Assembly (NCBI GenBank): GCA_040507035.1 | Contig: JBEVVR010000001.1 | Coordinates: 110,235-174,234 of the forward strand | DNA from: Thiodiazotropha sp040507035 | GTDB lineage: Bacteria > Pseudomonadota > Gammaproteobacteria > Chromatiales > Chromatiaceae | Direction: 5' to 3' | DNA: 64,000 nt | Program-made: the position numbers and the translations under genes | Notes under the pieces: model-generated | The model's database searches: none | What the model saw: only the letters and a program-made list of their open reading frames with translations | What the model was told of the DNA's origin: nothing | Shown: positions 43,620 to 52,726 of the stretch, piece after piece | How positions within the stretch are numbered: position 1 is the first letter of the stretch | Layout: every line of letters starts with the position of its first letter

Positions 43620-45980
43620 TTAGTCGTCATAATCGGCTTGCACAAAATCCGCCGCATCCGACCACTGCAGACTGATCTGACCAAAACGCTCCACTCTCGG
43701 CAGTATGATCTTTGCGTGTAGCGAGTGTACCTGGGTTGCAATCTCCTGAATCTTCCCATGACTGGACTGCATCAGGGAGAGATGCGGCCGCACACCGTCG
43801 GCCTTCAGATAGGCGAGTACTTTATAGGCGGTCTCGTTACAGGCGAAATTACCCAGCAGGGATGCAATGCCCATGGCGGAGAGCTCACCGAGAAAGTGTC
43901 GCGCCTGTTTCAGGTTCGATGCCAGCGAGGGAAGATTGAACTCCACCATCAAACCGGTGCCAACCAATTGCAGGCTGCGCAGCTCGGACTTTATGAACTC
44001 GAGAATCTTTTCGTCCTTGGTCGCTTGAGTGGTCAGACGAATAATGATTTGGGTTTTATCCCCTTTCAGCGCATTGTCTCCCAGTCTCTTGATCGCATTT
44101 TTACAGATATATTGATTGAAGCTCTCACCCAACTCGTGACGCTCCGCGGTAAGATAGATATCATCGGAGATCAACACGATATCGGTCGCCGGTGCTGGAA
44201 TCGGCATCAGCTCCCTTATCTCCTTGCCAAGATCGTGGGAAGCAGTGAAACGCTGGTCGACAAATTCGATCAGGCCCGTGTTCAAGGCTGTTGCAAATTG
44301 GTGTTTTTGAAAATCGTCGCTGCTCGATTCTTCAACTTCTGCTGTGCTGCTCAGCTGCTGATAACGCAGATAATCCGCATCCGCATCTCGATAAGCTCGC
44401 AAGGCGGCAGTCTCTGCATGGGAGAGGTGGACATAGGCACTCAGTGGATCGGCATCAATCAGCTCAAAACCGACACCGAAGCGCTGCTCTTCCTCGGATT
44501 CGGGATCACCGGCAAGGGCCTCATTGAGCTGCTCACAGAGTGATTTGCAGAGTGTCTCGAGATCCGCTTCCGTTTTGCGTTGAAGCAGAATGCCCAGGCT
44601 TTGATTGTCGGTTCTGGCGATAAAGTCGCGTTTACCGAAAAGCGCTGCTGCCAGGTCGGCGATATCCAATAGCAAGACATTGTGATCATCAATATCAAAA
44701 TCGATATCGTGAAGATTATGCTCCTGGTCCGCAATGGTTATGATAAATAGCGTGCAAATGGCATCTCTACTGCGCATCTCATTGCTGCATAGATCGAGCT
44801 GCTGTAATAGTTGCCTGCGGTTTTGCAGGCCCGTTGTCTGATCCACATGGCCTTTTACCCCAGCGGCGAATAACGACTTGGCCCTGTTGATGCGTGTTTT
44901 TACCGTCGCCAGCAGATGCTGCGGCCTCACTGGTTTGGTGAGAAAGTCATCCGCACCCGAATGCAGCGCCAACATTTTTTTCTCCAGATCGTCCTCACCG
45001 GAGAGAAATACAATGGGGATAGTCAAGGATTCATCCCTTTGGCGGATAACCTGGGTCAATTCGATGCCGTTGGCACCGGGCATGTAGAGATCCATGAGGA
45101 TAAGATCGGGCTGAAACCGCTCTACCGCTTGCATCACATTCAGCGGATCGGTAATGGCCAGGGTTTCCAATGCCCCCTTACGCAATAGGGCGCTGGCGAA
45201 TTGAGCCTGAGACTCATCGTCCTCGACAATCAAAACCCGGTGATGGGGCTGCACTTCCGGTGAAATGATCTGCCTGATACTCAACATCAGATCATTGATA
45301 TTGATCGGCTTTGAAAAACATTGAGTGGCACCGGTACGCAATACCTCGAGGCGAATTTCAATGTCACACCGGTTGGAGAGAAAGATCAGTTCCGGACGCC
45401 GCTTTTTCTGCGCACGCAACTCATCAAAGAGCTGGTTAACTTCGCCCATCTGCTGCATGAACTCGGTGTCCACCAACAGCACCCGCACCTTCTCACTGAC
45501 CAATGCGGTGCGCAGATCCTCGACACCATGGATGCTTAGGACCCGCCAGCCGTTCTTCTGGATGGCTTCGGTGACCTGATCCTCACCACTCTTCTCGGGA
45601 TGGAGATAGATCACCTCAAAAGATGATGCTACCACGGGTTCGCTACCAGCGGCCGTCCGGGTAGCGGCTACCGCTGCTTGCAGCTGCTTGAGGCGTTCAT
45701 TGAGATGATCGATCTCTTCCCTGTCTGGTTGGGCATTTTCCTCGTAGATTTCATTGACCGCCCGATCGATGATCTGGGTAAGCTTGTTGATATTGACCAG
45801 GCCAGCCTGCCGACTCTTCCTCGCCAGCTCATTGAGATGGCGCAACACCGATCTGACCCCTGTTCCATTCCACATGCCCGAAGGCAACACCGGCCAATTG
45901 AGCTCGATATTGGCGAGGATCTCAGGGAGTTGTTGCATCAAAAGTCGATTGTGTGAATCCCCAGCGGCAGTCATCTTCAC
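43620..45980 (-). CDS. multi-domain response regulator with degenerate GGDEF and EAL domains
   Basis: 786 residues. Residues 1-110 are helical. Residues about 118-240 form a receiver-like domain without the full acid pocket. Residues 248-365 form an intact receiver (VLIVEDDESQ, LILMDLYMPG, FLSGEDD, LTKPV). A GGDEF-type domain then begins DQTTGLQNRRQLLQQL, but its signature loop is RTDNQSLGILL. The last 220 residues resemble an EAL fold but lack EAL and the metal ligands. It probably acts as a c-di-GMP effector or scaffold rather than an enzyme. No partner kinase is adjacent. Confidence 0.82.
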   Translation of the reverse strand: MKMTAAGDSHNRLLMQQLPEILANIELNWPVLPSGMWNGTGVRSVLRHLNELARKSRQAGLVNINKLTQIIDRAVNEIYEENAQPDREEIDHLNERLKQLQAAVAATRTAAGSEPVVASSFEVIYLHPEKSGEDQVTEAIQKNGWRVLSIHGVEDLRTALVSEKVRVLLVDTEFMQQMGEVNQLFDELRAQKKRRPELIFLSNRCDIEIRLEVLRTGATQCFSKPININDLMLSIRQIISPEVQPHHRVLIVEDDESQAQFASALLRKGALETLAITDPLNVMQAVERFQPDLILMDLYMPGANGIELTQVIRQRDESLTIPIVFLSGEDDLEKKMLALHSGADDFLTKPVRPQHLLATVKTRINRAKSLFAAGVKGHVDQTTGLQNRRQLLQQLDLCSNEMRSRDAICTLFIITIADQEHNLHDIDFDIDDHNVLLLDIADLAAALFGKRDFIARTDNQSLGILLQRKTEADLETLCKSLCEQLNEALAGDPESEEEQRFGVGFELIDADPLSAYVHLSHAETAALRAYRDADADYLRYQQLSSTAEVEESSSDDFQKHQFATALNTGLIEFVDQRFTASHDLGKEIRELMPIPAPATDIVLISDDIYLTAERHELGESFNQYICKNAIKRLGDNALKGDKTQIIIRLTTQATKDEKILEFIKSELRSLQLVGTGLMVEFNLPSLASNLKQARHFLGELSAMGIASLLGNFACNETAYKVLAYLKADGVRPHLSLMQSSHGKIQEIATQVHSLHAKIILPRVERFGQISLQWSDAADFVQADYDD

Positions 45981-46218
45981 CTACCCGAAATGCGGTTAAC
46001 TTGAAACTCAGAGGGCCGATATTGCACAAGCCCAATGATTGATATGCGATTCAATACCACTATTTATTTACGACTATTATATGATTATCTGAAGTTTTTT
46101 CTACATTTAACTGATAAATATAGGAAAAATATAAATAAATTACAACAACAGGCTCGTCTGGTCTAGAATGAGTTGTGTTCATCGAACTCCAGGCTGTAAC
46201 AACAATAAGACTTGAGCT

Positions 46219-48291
46219 ATGACTGCCAAAGCCGTCCCCATTGAGCGCTTGCGCAATATCGGATTGATCGCCCATATCGACGCCGGTAAGACTACCACCA
46301 CAGAGCGCATTCTCTATTATGCGGGTCGTACCCATCAGCTTGGCTCAGTGGATAGCGGCACCACCGTCACCGATTGGATGGACCAGGAACGTGAACGCGG
46401 CATTACCATTGTGGATGCGGCCGTCTCCGCGTTTTGGCAACAGCACCAGATCAACCTCATCGACACCCCGGGGCATATCGATTTTACCGCCGAAGTGCAG
46501 CGGGCATTGCGCGTCTTGGATGGCGCCGTGGTCGTGTTCGATGCCTCCCAGGGCGTGGAACCCCAAAGCGAAACGGTGTGGCGCCAAGCGGACCGTTATC
46601 AGGTACCGCGTCTCTGTTTTGTTAATAAGATGGATCGCATCGGTGCCGACTTTGCGCATGCGGTCAACTCCATTAGCGAACAGCTTGGCGCCAACCCAAT
46701 CCCAATTCAGTTGCCTCTGGGCGCGGAATCGGACTTTGCAGGTATCATCGACCTGATCACCATGCAACTCATACGCTGGGGTGATGAATTGGGCGCGCAT
46801 AGAGCGTATCAGGAGATACCAGCACAACACCGGGATACCGCCATCGCGGCCCGGGCGGCGATGATCGAAGGGCTCGCCGGGGAGGATGACACCCTGCTCT
46901 CGCTGTGGTTGGAAGATGGGGAAGCGGACGAATCCAGCATCCATGCGGCGCTGCGCCGTGCAACCTTGAACAATGCGATAACACCGGTGCTCTGCGGCAG
47001 CGCACTGAGAAACCGGGGTGTTCAACCCCTGCTGGATGCGATTGTCAGCTACCTGCCCTCTCCCCTTGATATCGGTGATACCAGGGGCACAGAACCGCAG
47101 AGCGGTAAACCTATCCTGCGTTCGCCAAGCGACGACGAGCCACTGGGCGCACTACTCTTCAAGACCGTCACTGATCCCTATGCCGGTCGTCTCTGTTACC
47201 TGCGCGTCTACTCAGGCTGTTTGAAATCGGGCGCCAGCGTGCTCAATCCCCGCCATAAACGCAATCAAAGGATTGGACGCCTGGAACGGATGTATGCTGA
47301 GCACCGGGAGGATATAGATACCATCCATGCCGGTGACATCGCCGCGCTGCTGGGAATGAAGGATGCGATGACCGGGGATACCCTCTGCGACCCAAAGCAT
47401 CCGATTATCCTCGAATCGATCAGCTTTCCCGATCCGGTGATTAAGATTACAGTGGCACCGATCACAGCACAGGATCATGAGCGCCTGGCAGAGGCGCTGC
47501 ACAATCTCGCGGAAGACGATCCCACCTTCAAGGCAGAAACCGATGATGAGACAGGACAGACCATCATCTCAGGGATGGGGGAACTCCATTTAGAGATCCT
47601 GCTTGAAAAGTTGAAGCGCGAACAAGGTGTGAATGTGCGCACAGGCAATCCCAAGGTCGCCTATAAAGAGACCGTGACCCGGCCCGCAACGGGCGTGGAG
47701 GGCCTTTTTGTCAGGCAGACCGGAGGTCACGGTCAGTATGGTCATGTTATCGTCGACATACTTCCGGGAGATACCGGCTCGGGACTAGACTTCGAAAACA
47801 AGCTCAGTGGTAACGCCCTCTCTGCCGCTTACATCCCCGCGGTGGAGAAGGGTATCCGCGAGGCTGCTCGCAGCGGCGTCATCGGCGGCTATCCCGTCAC
47901 CGACATCAAGGTGGTGCTAACCGGCGGCTCTGAACACAACGTGGACTCGAATCCACTTGCCTACCAGGTGGCGGCAGGCATGGCACTGCGCGATGGCATG
48001 GAGAAAGGGATACCGGTTCTGCTCGAACCGGTGGTTCGCTGTGAGGTTATCACCCCGGAAGAACACCTGGGCGATGTCTTGTCTCAGCTGGCCAATCGCC
48101 GGGCCGAGATCGAAGGCGTCTCGGACAAGCCAGGGCAGATCAAGGCGATACGCAATCAGGTTCCTCTCTCCGAGATGTTCGGCTATGCCACGGAACTGCG
48201 CTCCGCAACCCATGGACGCGGGTCGTTCACCATGGAAATAGACCACTATGCGGCGGTGGCACCCGCGATAATGAAAGCGTTGGGACGCTAG
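46219..48291 (+). CDS. fusA2: elongation factor G paralogue
   Basis: 690 residues with all G motifs: G1 AHIDAGKTTTTE, G2 RGITIVDAA, G3 DTPGHIDF and G4 NKMDR. EF-G domains II to V follow, ending YATELRSATHGRGSFTMEID. It stands alone, not in an rpsL-rpsG-tuf context, and differs from canonical EF-G in several usually fixed places. This suggests a second EF-G (translocation- or recycling-specialised) rather than the main copy. A 238-base AT-rich region precedes it. Confidence 0.85.
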   Translation: MTAKAVPIERLRNIGLIAHIDAGKTTTTERILYYAGRTHQLGSVDSGTTVTDWMDQERERGITIVDAAVSAFWQQHQINLIDTPGHIDFTAEVQRALRVLDGAVVVFDASQGVEPQSETVWRQADRYQVPRLCFVNKMDRIGADFAHAVNSISEQLGANPIPIQLPLGAESDFAGIIDLITMQLIRWGDELGAHRAYQEIPAQHRDTAIAARAAMIEGLAGEDDTLLSLWLEDGEADESSIHAALRRATLNNAITPVLCGSALRNRGVQPLLDAIVSYLPSPLDIGDTRGTEPQSGKPILRSPSDDEPLGALLFKTVTDPYAGRLCYLRVYSGCLKSGASVLNPRHKRNQRIGRLERMYAEHREDIDTIHAGDIAALLGMKDAMTGDTLCDPKHPIILESISFPDPVIKITVAPITAQDHERLAEALHNLAEDDPTFKAETDDETGQTIISGMGELHLEILLEKLKREQGVNVRTGNPKVAYKETVTRPATGVEGLFVRQTGGHGQYGHVIVDILPGDTGSGLDFENKLSGNALSAAYIPAVEKGIREAARSGVIGGYPVTDIKVVLTGGSEHNVDSNPLAYQVAAGMALRDGMEKGIPVLLEPVVRCEVITPEEHLGDVLSQLANRRAEIEGVSDKPGQIKAIRNQVPLSEMFGYATELRSATHGRGSFTMEIDHYAAVAPAIMKALGR

Positions 48292-48297
48292 GGCCAC

Positions 48298-48669
48298 TCA
48301 GCCGGTGAAGGCTTGATCCGATTTCAGATAGTCGAGCTCATCTGCGCTACTCTCCCGGCCCAGGATCTCATTCCTGTGGGGGAAGCGACCGAAACGCCGG
48401 ATCAGCTCCCGATGGTGTTTCGCCCACTTGAGATTCGACGCCAGACCTGCGGTTTCAAACAAAGCAACCGATCTATCCTGATCGGAAAGCGACTCGCTAT
48501 GCATGAAGGGAAGATAGAGAAATGCTCGCCATGCAGCGGGCATCTGTTGGTCAAAACCGCTTTTGATGGCGTAGTTGGCAACATCGCGCGACTGCTGTTC
48601 CGTGGCAAACGCCTCGGCCTGATCGCGAAACATATGCAGGGGGAACTGATCTATCTCTTCGCGACTCAT
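48298..48669 (-). pseudogene. DUF924 family protein, N-terminally truncated
   Basis: A 123-residue frame matching the C-terminal two-thirds of DUF924 proteins (about 180-200 residues): DQFPLHMFRDQAEAFATEQQ, RAFLYLPFMHSESLSDQDRS, IRRFGRFPHRNEILGRES. The usual N-terminal third, with its FWF segment and catalytic-looking residues, is absent; the sequence upstream of the ATG does not encode it in any frame I read. It may be a remnant or a short functional form. It is convergent with fusA2, six bases apart. Confidence 0.65.
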
Positions 48670-48864
48670 AGCAATACCTAATCCAATCTCAGCTTGTTTA
48701 CAATCGTTATCAATTGCCCACTGATGAGGTGGGCATCTCTTTGATAGACTTCAGTTATAGGTAAGCAATGGAATTATTCGCTTATTTCCTAATTTGTCGG
48801 TTTTTCGTAAGTGACATCAGGTCGACAATGCACTTGGCGCCTAATTATAGACAAGGAGTCTTTC

Positions 48865-49113
48865 ATGGATCTGACCTCTCTACTTATTTTTCTGGCCATT
48901 GGTGCCGTTGCCGGTTGGCTAGCCGGCACCTTGATGAAAGGTGGCGGTTTCGGATTGCTCGGCAACATTGTCGTCGGTGTTATCGGCGCCCTGTTTGGCG
49001 GTTGGGTTTTTGGACTCCTTGGTCTCTCAGTCAATGGGTTGGTTGGCTCGTTGATAACAGCAGTTGCAGGCGCTGCAATCCTGCTGTTTATAGTCGGACT
49101 GATTAAAAAATAG
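48865..49113 (+). CDS. GlsB/YeaQ/YmgE family stress membrane protein
   Basis: 82 residues from ATG 48865 with AAGGAG seven bases upstream. Three glycine-rich membrane helices (ILFLAIGAVAGWLAGTLM-like, FGLLGNIVVGVIGALFGGWV, SLITAVAGAAILLFIVGLI) fit the transglycosylase-associated/YeaQ family, often induced by stress. A longer frame from 48811 lacks a ribosome binding site and is rejected. Confidence 0.88.
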   Translation: MDLTSLLIFLAIGAVAGWLAGTLMKGGGFGLLGNIVVGVIGALFGGWVFGLLGLSVNGLVGSLITAVAGAAILLFIVGLIKK

Positions 49114-49202
49114 AATCAATATCTTCGACTATCTACCAAATATCGGCATGGACGCCGTTCTTTTTTTGCGAATATACGGGCAGTATCTGATACCCTGGAA
49201 GG

Positions 49203-49790
49203 ATGTCAAAAATAGCGCTCGTATGGTTCTTGTTCTTACTATCCACATTTGCCAATGGCGGAGAACCAGCGGACAGACTGGTATCTGCGGCAGTGGAGCG
49301 TACCAAGCTTAGTGTCCGCTATGATGGCTCGTACATTCCCATCGCCTATCCTGGTGGTGACGTACCCAACGACACAGGTGTCTGCACCGATCTGTTGATT
49401 CGCTCATATCGTGCCCTTGATATAGACCTGCAGCAACGTGTTCATGAGGATATGGCCGCCAATTTCGACAGCTACCCCTCGCGGCGGATCTGGGGTCTGG
49501 CAAGGGCCGACAGCAACATCGATCACCGACGGGTTCCCAATCTACAGGTCTTTTTCAGTCGTCATGGTCAGAAACTCCCGGTAACCCGCCAGGGCAAGGA
49601 TTACGAAAGCGGTGATATCGTGACCTGGATGCTACCTGGCAACCTGCCCCACATCGGTATAGTCACCGACAGGTTCAGTCAAGAGACAGGTTCGCCGTTG
49701 ATCGTGCATAACATCGGCGCCGGGCCCAGGCTGGAGGATATGCTGTTCGCTTATCCGATTACCGGGCACTACCGCTATTTGCCAGATTGA
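49203..49790 (+). CDS. DUF1287 secreted protein
   Basis: 195 residues with a signal peptide (IALVWFLFLLSTFANG). The mature part contains YDGSYIPIAYPGGDVPNDTGVCTDLLIRSYR, GDIVTWMLPGNLPHIGIVTD and IVHNIGAGPRLEDMLF, the DUF1287 pattern with a possible Cys-His-type active site reminiscent of NlpC/P60 hydrolases. It probably acts in the periplasm, and a wall-related role is inferred only. It is followed by a hairpin repeat at 49830. Confidence 0.87.
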   Translation: MSKIALVWFLFLLSTFANGGEPADRLVSAAVERTKLSVRYDGSYIPIAYPGGDVPNDTGVCTDLLIRSYRALDIDLQQRVHEDMAANFDSYPSRRIWGLARADSNIDHRRVPNLQVFFSRHGQKLPVTRQGKDYESGDIVTWMLPGNLPHIGIVTDRFSQETGSPLIVHNIGAGPRLEDMLFAYPITGHYRYLPD

Positions 49791-49829
49791 CTTGCAACTG
49801 GTAATTGGCTGCGTACTGCCAACCTATTT

Positions 49830-49850
49830 TGGTGGGGCAGGGCCCCACCA
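49830..49850. repeat. hairpin repeat, half-copy of the 4463 element
   Basis: TGGTGGGGC and GCCCCACCA form a perfect nine-base stem with an AGG loop. TGGTGGGGCAGGGCCCCACC is identical to the complement of the left arm at 4470-4489. It lies between convergent genes (DUF1287 and the SLC13-type transporter), like the other copy, and may serve as a terminator. Confidence 0.75.
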
Positions 49851-49878
49851 CTCTCTTCTGTATAGTATTTACGGCGAC

Positions 49879-51708
49879 TCAGACACCGTACAAGGTCGGA
49901 AGCAACCAACTGTAGGCCAGCCACATGATTAGCATCAACGGCAGACCCACACGCACGAAATCGGAGAATTTGTAGTTTCCCGCACTCATCACCAGCAAGT
50001 TTGTCTGGTATGCCATAGGGGTCGCATAGCTCATATTTGCACCAAACAAAACCGCGAGGATGAAAGGTTCCGCAGGGAGTTGGAGTGAGTTTGCGATACT
50101 GATGGCAATGGGTGTTCCGATTACCGCTGCAGCGTTATTGGAGACGACATTGGTCAATACCGCCATCACCAGGATCAATCCGCTTAGAACTATTGTTGAC
50201 GATGCACCATCAGTGAGCTGAAGAAAAAGATTCGCCAGTAGATCACTGCCTCCGGTCATGAGCAAGGCATTGCCCAATGCCAGGCTGGCGACAATGATCA
50301 GAATCACCTGGGCGTTGAGAGCGCGGCCCACATCGCGCCAGGAGAGACAACCACACAGCAGCATCAGCAATACACCTCCCAGGGCACTCACAGAGATGGG
50401 AAGGATACCGAACGCGGCCAACAAAATGATGCCAAGCATGATCCCCAGTGAATAGGGGGCTTTTCTGGTATGGGGCAGATCGGTCGTGGAATCCAGCACC
50501 ATTACGATCGACTGCTGCTTTAACTCGTTGAGCTGATTGCGCTTGCCCTGTACCAGCAACACGTCGCCAATTCTTAGACTGAGATTCCCCAAGCCCTGGG
50601 GCATGGTCTTGATACGTTCGTTGGCACGGTGAATCGCCAACACGACCAACTGATAGCTGTCGGCAAAGCGAATCTCATTCAGGGTTCTATTTTGCAACGG
50701 TGAGCCGCGAAACACGATTGCCTCAGCGAGCTGTTGGTCATCCGCTTTCAATGGATGATCTTCATCGACTTCGTCACCTGCCGAGTAGAGGGTCGCGCCG
50801 AGCTGCTGCTCATATTCTTTGAGGTGGGCTGGGGTATCGTGCACCAGTAAGCGATCACCAGGATTGATGACGGCATCAGGCAGGGGCATGATAAAGGTCG
50901 TCTCACTGCGCCGGATCCTCTCCACATTCATGCTATCGTGAGTTAGCGCTATCACTTCAGATAGTTTCATACCCGCCGCACGGCTCTCCTCCTTGATCAG
51001 CAGATGGGCGGTAAATATCCTTGGTGAGCTGTCGGCCAACACCAACTCCCGTTTTGGCAGTATCCGTGGCGCCAGCAGCCAGAGATAGAGCAACCCGAAT
51101 CCATTCGCGATCAACGCAGGCAGGATGAAATCGAACATCTCCATTCGGCGTTGCCCCAAGTCGGCCGCGACACCAATCACCAACAGATTGGTTGAGGTGC
51201 CGATGGTGGTGCTCATTCCGCCAATCAGGGTGGCGAAACCCATCGGCATGAGCAGTGATGAGGCATTGGAGTTGGTTTGTAATGAGACACTGACCAAAAT
51301 CGGCAACAGCAAAATAACTATCGGGGTGTTGTTGATGAAGGCACTGAGAATCCCGGCAATCAATAGTGTCGCCAGGAACGAAAGACTCGGACTTGCTCGC
51401 CAAAGTCTCGCCAAGCTTCTACCAACAGGTTCCAACGCCCCGGAACGCACCAGACCGTGACCGGCGACCATCAAGGCACAGACAGCAACAAGCGCCTCGT
51501 GCCCGAATCCCCGAAAAAAATCGATTGCCTCAATCTCACCTATCGTCCCCTGATAGGGAAAGAGTTCAAATCCCACCGCAAGCAGTGTTAACACCACTAA
51601 CGATGAGGTCTCAAGCGGGATTCTCTCACGACTGAACAGGATTAATGCAACAACAGTTAGTGTTAAGACTGCCAGGGTGTGGGAATCAGCTACCCCATTT
51701 TCAAACAT
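49879..51708 (-). CDS. SLC13-family permease with two TrkA-C domains
   Basis: A 609-residue anion transporter of the ArsB/NhaD superfamily. About six membrane helices lie in each half (residues 10-210 and 400-609), with VFINNTPIVILLLPI-like and NVVSNNAAAVIGTPIAI signatures. Two TrkA-C regulatory domains lie between them (LSEVIALTHDSMNVERIRRS and ADSYQLVVLAIHRANERI). Relatives carry sulfate or dicarboxylates; the substrate cannot be read from sequence. No partner gene is adjacent. Confidence 0.88.
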   Translation of the reverse strand: MFENGVADSHTLAVLTLTVVALILFSRERIPLETSSLVVLTLLAVGFELFPYQGTIGEIEAIDFFRGFGHEALVAVCALMVAGHGLVRSGALEPVGRSLARLWRASPSLSFLATLLIAGILSAFINNTPIVILLLPILVSVSLQTNSNASSLLMPMGFATLIGGMSTTIGTSTNLLVIGVAADLGQRRMEMFDFILPALIANGFGLLYLWLLAPRILPKRELVLADSSPRIFTAHLLIKEESRAAGMKLSEVIALTHDSMNVERIRRSETTFIMPLPDAVINPGDRLLVHDTPAHLKEYEQQLGATLYSAGDEVDEDHPLKADDQQLAEAIVFRGSPLQNRTLNEIRFADSYQLVVLAIHRANERIKTMPQGLGNLSLRIGDVLLVQGKRNQLNELKQQSIVMVLDSTTDLPHTRKAPYSLGIMLGIILLAAFGILPISVSALGGVLLMLLCGCLSWRDVGRALNAQVILIIVASLALGNALLMTGGSDLLANLFLQLTDGASSTIVLSGLILVMAVLTNVVSNNAAAVIGTPIAISIANSLQLPAEPFILAVLFGANMSYATPMAYQTNLLVMSAGNYKFSDFVRVGLPLMLIMWLAYSWLLPTLYGV

Positions 51709-52193
51709 GGAGAAAGCCTTGTTTAGGCCAATCCAGCCTCAATTTCACCAGAAGATTTATCAATTCTTTTACTCAAGGTTTATGTTAATGGGTGTAGTCG
51801 ATAAAGATAGCAGGATTGAAGATAAATAGTGTAAATCCGAATTAAACGACAAGCATCAGCTAGTGAATTAAACCCTCTCCCCCTATTTTTATATTCAAGA
51901 TTTTAAAACAGTGGCCGTAGGATTAATCAGTCTGCGTTTAGGATAACATCGTAAACTTTGGTATAAACGGTTACACCCTCTTGGATTGGTCAATGTTTAA
52001 TCAGATCAAAGATAAACCATTAAACAGGTCGAGTAACAGTTGTTGTTATCTCAAGATGATGTCAAAAGAGATCAAAAATGAGATTAAAAACCAAAAAAAT
52101 GTAATTTTATAGATAAAAATCCTAGATAAGAGTTGTTCTTACACGAATCAGCAACTATATTGTGCATGATTCTTCAATCACTAAGGAGTACCA
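51709..52193. other. AT-rich intergenic region upstream of the histone-like gene
   Basis: This 485-base region between divergent genes is clearly richer in A/T than its surroundings, with runs such as GATTAAAAACCAAAAAAATG near 52082-52101. I find no frame longer than about 20 codons with a ribosome binding site and no inverted repeat of note. The only clear signal is the promoter at 52133-52161. Confidence 0.55.
52133..52161 (+). promoter_or_regulatory. candidate sigma70 promoter of the histone-like gene
   Basis: TTGTTC at 52133-52138 and TATATT at 52156-52161 are 17 bases apart. The start of transcription would fall near 52168, giving a leader of about 25 bases that contains the AAGGAG ribosome binding site before ATG 52194. 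Confidence 0.55.
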
Positions 52194-52676
52194 ATGGCTT
52201 TAAAGAAAACCGTGAAAAAACGTCGTAGAGCAAAACGCAAAGTTGTCTCGATGGATACAATCGCCGAGGCTTTACAGGCGGAAGTCACTTTATCAGCTTC
52301 TAACAAGCGCGCCCTAAGCAGATTAAATGCTGCCAATAGAGCTGTCGAACGCCAGGATAAAGCAGTCGATACCAATAGCGAAAGGGTTAGCAAAGCCCGC
52401 GCCGCTGTTGCCAAGGCAAAAACCCCTGCCAGCAAGGCAAAGGCCAGGGAACGCGTTGCCGCAGCCCAGGCAAAGTTAAAAGAGGTTAAGGCCGCCCGTA
52501 GTGCTGCAGTGGGTGAACAACGCAAAGCCGAGCGTCTTGCCAAGGGCCTCTATGGCGCCATGCAGAAAGCACGTGCAAAGATGGTCAAAGAGTATGAAAA
52601 AGCGGCCAAGTCAGTAGAGAAGGCCGTGGATAAAACTCGTCGCCGTCGCAGAACTAAGAAGAAAGCAGCTTCCTAG
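52194..52676 (+). CDS. Lys/Arg/Ala-rich histone H1-like basic protein
   Basis: 160 residues, strongly basic, with N-terminal KKTVKKRRRAKRK and C-terminal KTRRRRRTKKKAAS. The middle (residues 20-145) is Ala/Lys/Glu-rich and should form a long helix or coiled coil (KARAAVAKAKTPASKAKARE). AAGGAG precedes the ATG. It has the composition of bacterial H1-like or AlgP-type nucleoid proteins, so DNA binding is likely but inferred. It has its own promoter and a strong terminator, so it is monocistronic. Confidence 0.75.
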   Translation: MALKKTVKKRRRAKRKVVSMDTIAEALQAEVTLSASNKRALSRLNAANRAVERQDKAVDTNSERVSKARAAVAKAKTPASKAKARERVAAAQAKLKEVKAARSAAVGEQRKAERLAKGLYGAMQKARAKMVKEYEKAAKSVEKAVDKTRRRRRTKKKAAS

Positions 52677-52684
52677 TGTCTCTC

Positions 52685-52720
52685 TTTCCCTGCCTTGATG
52701 AAACAATCAAGGCAGGGAAA
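52685..52720. terminator. bidirectional terminator between convergent genes
   Basis: A perfect 15-base stem, TTTCCCTGCCTTGAT (52685-52699) and ATCAAGGCAGGGAAA (52706-52720), with loop GAAACA. It stands between the histone-like gene and the P-type ATPase gene, which converge. The stem has A/T ends but no long T-run after it. Confidence 0.7.
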
Positions 52721-52726
52721 CCTCAA

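Noticed and set aside
46060..46335. A 91-codon minus-strand frame at the fusA2 5' end
   Set aside because: It runs through AT-rich non-coding sequence and the EF-G P-loop region, with no ribosome binding site or motif.
51709..52193. Hidden small gene or RNA in the AT-rich gap
   Set aside because: Only an 18-codon frame near 52060 was found, without a convincing ribosome binding site, and no stem followed by a T-run.
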